Assembly: GCA_020536535.1 (NCBI GenBank)
Contig: JAHLWZ010000275.1
Span: 62,001 to 126,000, forward strand
Direction of reading: 5' to 3'
From: Pelomyxa schiedti
Taxonomy: Eukaryota > Evosea > Pelobiontida > Pelomyxidae
DNA length: 64,000 nucleotides
Below, one piece after another: positions 59,484 to 64,000 of the stretch. Both the position numbers and the translations under genes were made by a program. Under the pieces are notes generated by a model. It saw nothing but the letters and a program-made list of their open reading frames with translations, was not told the origin of the DNA and did not search any database. Within the stretch, counting starts at the first letter, position 1; each line of letters begins with the position of its first letter.

Positions 59484-61793
59484 CTATTTATTTGGGACTG
59501 GGAAATGATGGATACCCTTTCCACTAGGGGTTTGTACCAACACTGTGCAGTTGTTTGGGGATAGGTCTCCAAGGGTAGTTTTGGGCTTTGAACTCCTGCT
59601 TTTGCGGGGATAGAGTGCACTGCCAAATGAGGGTGTTGTTGTGGGCCCACTGACCTCGACTGCTCTGCCCCATGGAATATCAATGGGGTCTATTTCTCCC
59701 GCCAGGCCAAGTGGCTCACTGATGTAATCATCCAAGCTCTCTTGGTCCCCGTACTGCAGAAAGCAAAGTGAGTTTTTTTTTTTTTTTGGGTTCAATAGTG
59801 AGAGACCTGGCTGTCAATAATGTCAGTGCCATTCAAAAATGTGTACCAGGAATCGCCCCCGGCTGCTAGGAAGGAATTCACAGCAACCCTGTTTCGGAAA
59901 TGAATATAGACTCGGGTGGCAGGGCTGAGAATACCGGTAGTATGTTGAAAGAGAGATTGGCACTCCGTTTAATTGCACGTTTTGTACGCCGTAATCACTG
60001 CCAGTGTTCCACCACTCGAAGTAGAAGCCTTCTGAGACTTGAATCATTCCCTTAGCCAAGGAAGCACCCTGGACGAGAACATCAACAACCTGTTAATCAA
60101 CGAAATAGAGTTAATGTACGAAATAGAATAACTTCATGCCTTTCCTGCTGTCCGGTGAGGCTCATTACAACTAAGGTATTTCCAAAGGGAAGTACATCAA
60201 AGGTGTCACCCCATGTTACATTGCACTGACCTGAACCAAAAATACATTTTCGTCTCCAAGGGGTTTTAAAGCATTGTACTTGTGTAGGGGCATGTAATAT
60301 CAGCTCTTAGCCCTCCTGGATTATTGAAAGCAATTTGGAGACTACCATCGAGTTTGTCATTGTCCCACAAATCCATTGCCCATAGGACGCCATCACTGCA
60401 CAAGGAGCCCTAGTGTAACCAATTAGACGAGAAGGTTCGTTTTTTTTTTGTACCATAAGACTTTCACCATAGGTGTTTCTAGTGATATTTAGTGTCGTGA
60501 TTCCAATGACAATGCTGGTAAGCGGCTCTACTTCGGCTTCCCAGTAAGCAACTTCCGTTGCCACATCTGGATCCTCACCACAGGTACTTGAAGAGATGGG
60601 GTTCAAACATCCATTTGTGACTTGATAAGTGTGGGTTTCAGGGTAAACATCGATTTCTACCTGTAATGAAGTTAATATGGGGTGTAATATACTCTGTACT
60701 TACTTGACCAACATAAAGACCCTTATCCCCAGCTTCGGCGATGTATATTCCATCAATATCAATGGGAGGCTGAATAACCTCATTTGTGTGCCCCCCAAAA
60801 ATAACGGCAACATGCTTTGAGGCACTGGCAAGGCCCTGTGCGAGGGATATTGTTCCCTACTTCTGTTGGTGTTTAAAAAGTACTTGAATGAGCGTACAGG
60901 ATAAGTTACTCCATCTGCCAAAACATCTTCTGTACCGCAATGCGCCAGAATGATAAAAACATCACATGCGGCATCAATCTCATCATAATAGTGCAGAGTC
61001 GTTTCCAACATATCTCGAAAGTGAAGTCCTTGAATTAATTCAGTTACATCCTGACCAAAAGGCAAAACTACCAGTGAGTACTCCAGGTGTTGAGTCTATG
61101 GGTGTCTCAGTAGTAGTTAGCCCCAAGACTCCGATTACCACTGTGCCAGCCTTAAGAAACGTATATGGTTGAAGCCAAGAGGGCTGATCCCATTCTGTAC
61201 CATCAAGAATTATGTTAGCAGACACCCAGGTGAAATTTGACTGCTGGATTCTATCTTTTTTTGGTTTTTTTTTTTTTTTTCAGGTAAATTGACATCAAAA
61301 ATAGAAGAGAAGGGGGATGCCTTCAAGAATATCTATGCCATGGTCAAATTCATGGTTGCCAATAGCAGCAACCTGGTACCCTAAGCACTACGGTTAGGTT
61401 ACCTCCCTATGCTAAGTTTAATCTCACCCATCATGTTGTAAATATCAATTGTGCTTTCTCCCTCCAGAAGCTCGGAAATTGCAGGTGCACTGAAGAAAAC
61501 ATCGCCCACATCTATCAGCAGGACGTGGGTATGTGTGCTTTCATATTCTCTAATCTGATCCACAAACCACGCAATATGTGCCGACCCTCCCTCCCCGGTG
61601 TTGTCCCTTGGGTACCCACAGTTTACTACCACACGGCAAGAATAAGGTCTACTTACGGTTCGAGGTTTCCGTGGAAGTCATTGGTGTGCAAGAGAATTAA
61701 CTTTTCATTATCTGCTGCTGTAGTTTGTGCGAACAAAACGGCAACAAATACCAGCAGCCCGGGGGCCGCACCCCAAACGTTACTTGATTTCAT
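59484..61793 (-). CDS. Secreted 5'-nucleotidase / UshA-family metallophosphoesterase
   Basis: Family enzymes hydrolyse extracellular nucleotides to nucleosides using two metal ions. The start at 61793 is chosen because MKSSNVWGAAPGLLVFVAVL begins a clear signal peptide, directly followed by LILLHTNDFHGNLEP, the first metal motif (D-x-H). Further motifs in order (minus strand): LLIDVGDVFFSAP (GD), VAAIGNHEFDHGIDIL (GNHE, about 61370-61320), VFIILAHCGTED, and HVAVIFGGHTNEVIQP (GGHxN). The C-terminal substrate domain contains FEWWNTGSDYGVQNVQLNGV, and the last exon ends PSGKGIHHFPVPNK at 59484. No GPI or membrane tail is obvious, so it is probably secreted or periplasm-like. Its 3' end lies 48 bp from the converging RhoGAP gene. 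GD reads GDVFF rather than the common GD-x-x-x-G. Confidence 0.88.
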
Positions 61794-62091
61794 TTCAATT
61801 TCAACTCGGACCGACTTCTCAAATCTGATCTGCTCCGGTCGTAGCTCCTTCACCCAAGCTCAAACAAGGAACATGGGTACATCATTGAAGACAACTTGGC
61901 TGTTGGTATGTGGTGGTCGTTGCTACCATTTCAGCGGGTTCAATTACCAACGCGCATTCGTGTTTACCCGTTTTTTGGTTTTTTCTTTGGACCAAGTCGA
62001 GGCTTATATCCAACAGATACAGGAAATAGCATACGTGTGTCTCCAATAATTATGCAGTATTGAGGACACTTAACGGTTTGGGTATTTTTTT

Positions 62092-62524
62092 TTACATAAT
62101 CGAACAAGGACAGCCGCCGCCAGTCCTTTCTTTGAATTCTATAAACTCCTATTGGCGAATACTGTCAACTTTAAATCATTCTGTACAATTACGCACTTGA
62201 TCTTGAATGTCAGTATATGAGCCTATTCTATCATCATCTTTCAACCAGACTTTTTCATCTGTGATTTGTAAGCCCACCGATTTCGTGTTTGTCTTGTAAT
62301 GTAGTAGTGTATGATCCATATACTTATAAGTATGCGGTTGGTAGTGAGCGAAACCAACCAGGTAGATACAAGCCAATGTTATTGTTCTTATAGGGCACTC
62401 TTAGACTCTCGCCAATAAAGGTGACAGAGTCCTTGACAGTAAGGTTGCTGTCGATTCTCACCACCTTGTGGATAAGGGGGTATGTTTGAGGAAATTTGAT
62501 GCGCAGAACCAACGAATTGGCCAT
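62092..62524 (-). CDS. Small ubiquitin-fold (talin F0-like) protein with CAAX box
   Basis: There are three exons, 62524-62359, 62258-62197 and 62148-62092, joined by GT-AG introns that keep frame, giving 94 residues. The protein is MANSLVLRIKFPQTYPLIHK followed by VVRIDSNLTVKDSVTFI, NNNIGLYLPD-EKVWLKDDDR and IQDQ-EFIEFKERTGGG, ending CPCSIM. Strand, helix, then the Y-G-L-F-L-x-D ... W-L-x-x-x-R ... L-E-Y-K order of talin/kindlin F0 and related ubiquitin-like folds is kept (here IGLYLP ... VWLKDDDR ... IEFK). The last four residues CSIM fit a CAAX prenylation motif, with a second Cys two residues earlier that could be palmitoylated. It is probably a membrane-anchored beta-grasp module; the partner is unknown. 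Confidence 0.8.
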
Positions 62525-62824
62525 ATTCAGTCAAGTTATGTACTAGAGTGTGGGGAATTTGATGGTGTGGGGGAAAAAATACAGTGGGATGATCGGTGAT
62601 GTAGGTGTGTTGTGAAGTCGATGTACAGCAGCAACAACTTACGTCGTGTATGTTTGGGTTGTTTGCGTGTGTGCTGTGTACAACACTACGGTACGGCGAT
62701 ACCGCGTTGTTGGTTTGTTTTTTGTTTTGAGGAAAAAAAGGAGGTAACGAGAAGTTTTTCAATTCCCTATCTAGGGCTAGGGCTCCGGGCTATTTTCTTT
62801 CTTTTCTATCTCGCATTCTGCGGA

Positions 62825-62977
62825 ATGTCACCGAGCCACTTTATTTCAAATAAAATCGAAGTGAGAAAGCCGCAGTTGCAGGCCCGGAAGGTAGTTTTTT
62901 TCAAACAGGTCCAGCTGGGTGCTGTTGAGTACAACCTGCAACGAACTGCCACTGTGAATTCAATGAGAAGCTTTTAG
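62825..62977 (+). CDS. Possible first exon of an unresolved gene
   Basis: An ATG at 62825 opens a 51-residue ORF: MSPSHFISNKIEVRKPQLQA then a run that includes VQLGAVEYNLQRTATVNSM. The codon pattern looks coding-like and the ATG sits 300 bp from the divergent ubiquitin-fold gene, a common arrangement here. I cannot join it convincingly to later exons and recognise no family. Confidence 0.25.
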   Translation: MSPSHFISNKIEVRKPQLQARKVVFFKQVQLGAVEYNLQRTATVNSMRSF

Positions 62978-64000
62978 TCTGTGCTCCTCAAGGTGATACC
63001 GCATGAATCCTTGCGACATCTGTGATCTAGGGTGAGAATGAGGACAGTGATACAGAAGTAAGCTATGTGTATTGTCGACATTTTGAAAACTAGAGGAACT
63101 TCTTTTCATTCCCAAACGCCGTACACCAGATTCTGTCCAAAAAGCATCATCCCTAATGCTTCTCGAAAGCTACTCCAGTTAGCGGTGCTAGCTTGAACCT
63201 CAATAGAGTTCTTGCAGCGTTACTGTTGGTGTTATCAGTGGCACCCTTCACAATAGCCAAGTTTCTAAAAAAATAAAAGGACTACCTCACAGGCTCTTTT
63301 GTTTTACCATGTTACATCAACAGAGAGTGGTGCCAGCACACAACAGAGTGGCACGCAGGTCTTTCAGTCTTTGTACTGAAGAATACAGAGTAGTAGCATA
63401 CTTTGGTGAGTGGCAACCAACAATGTCCCCTCCAAACCATGTATCTCCACTGAATAGCAGTCGTTCAAGGAATATCCTATGCTGTAAGCAACGGGATCGG
63501 CTACTTACTGCCATCACTCTAAGCCGCTTTCTGTAGACTGAAAACAGGGGCGAGACCAGTCGATACGCGAAGAACGTAGGTAGCGGACTCCGCCGTGTAC
63601 TGTTTTATACGATTTCAAAGAAAGTTCTACTCTTCAAGTTAAAGGTAGAATGTAACATAGGCACTGAGGCTTCAGCACAACAAAGTGACATTATGTCAAG
63701 GTGCTGGTCGCGCCATCCAACGTACCAACCCACTTTCCGTGGTCAACCGTAGAGTTTTTCACTTGGTCCTCTCATCGAAGACTCGTTCTCTTTGCTGTTT
63801 CCCTGATTCGTGGAAAGGGGTGTGCCCGGGTTCCTCTGCATCAGTACCAAAATTCTGAAATGTGCTTACAAATCTAAATGTTACCAAAGCTTTCGGTTGG
63901 AATGTTTCTGTTCTGACTGATGTTGCCAAAGCCCCAGCCGAAATAGCGCCGGTGCTCCAAATAGAAGCAGAATTCTTTAAGAGAGTTTTTTGTTTGCCCC
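62978..64000. other. Unresolved terminal segment
   Basis: About 1 kb with no long ORF. Short open stretches on the plus strand (63309-63536; and an open frame from about 63866 to the window edge containing KAFGWNVSVLTDVAKAPAEI) may be exons of a gene running off the window. A minus-strand ORF at 63317-63517 is an alternative. Nothing is firmly supported. Confidence 0.35.

Noticed and set aside
1-64000. CRISPR arrays, insertion sequences, rRNA genes, viral genes
   Set aside because: No regularly spaced short repeats, transposase or reverse-transcriptase motifs, rRNA-like stretches or viral hallmark genes were seen.

Overview
This is a nuclear segment of a eukaryote, most likely a free-living protist. 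I count about 20 protein genes. Nearly all are split by short GT-AG introns (mostly about 45-120 bp), genes are densely packed on both strands, and convergent 3' ends can lie only about 50 bp apart. Cytoplasmic dynein, an F-BAR/RhoGAP protein, a talin-F0-like small protein and a BPI-like/PqiA-like membrane protein together suggest an amoeba-like lineage (Amoebozoa or a relative). That taxonomic guess is inference only. There are no bacterial operons, no rRNA genes and no CRISPR.

Layout. 1-17.7 kb: a complete cytoplasmic dynein heavy chain on the minus strand. 17.9-21.1 kb: a CDC14 phosphatase on the plus strand, divergent from dynein. 21.2-24.5 kb: a membrane protein (minus) with a lipid-binding-like ectodomain and a PqiA-like membrane part. 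25.3-26.0 kb: an ARF GTPase. 26.2-28.5 kb: a ubiquitin-like protein and a serpin (both minus). 28.9-41.9 kb: three tandem paralogues of an unusual multidomain protein: zinc fingers, an SF2-helicase-like region whose P-loop lies after motif VI, and an Rrp8-like methyltransferase. 42.0-45.4 kb: a LIM/zinc-ribbon protein, the proteasome assembly chaperone PSMG2, a tandem hairpin element and an FlK-type thioesterase. 45.4-47.5 kb: a coiled-coil protein (minus). 48.1-49.2 kb: MOB1. 49.3-52.1 kb: a membrane coiled-coil protein (minus). 52.3-53.6 kb: an F-box protein with many membrane segments (minus). 53.9-54.7 kb: a RING/CHORD-like protein. 55.0-59.4 kb: an F-BAR RhoGAP. 59.5-61.8 kb: a secreted 5'-nucleotidase-family enzyme (minus). 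62.1-62.5 kb: a prenylated ubiquitin-fold protein (minus). 62.8-64.0 kb: unresolved.

Most genes are ordinary housekeeping functions: transport, cell cycle (CDC14, MOB1), membrane traffic, proteolysis, ubiquitin and lipid handling. They are unlikely to act as one pathway. The stand-out is the 13-kb tandem array at 28.9-41.9 kb. It combines nucleic-acid-type zinc fingers, a rearranged helicase core and a SAM-dependent methyltransferase, and the copies show blocks of exact nucleotide identity between diverged stretches. It is the best candidate here for an undescribed system, perhaps an RNA- or DNA-modifying machine.

Exon joins given here were made by eye: GT-AG signals, preserved frame and recovered family motifs. 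For the largest genes (dynein, CDC14, 5'-nucleotidase, serpin, RhoGAP, the 49-52 kb gene) the span is better supported than every internal junction.
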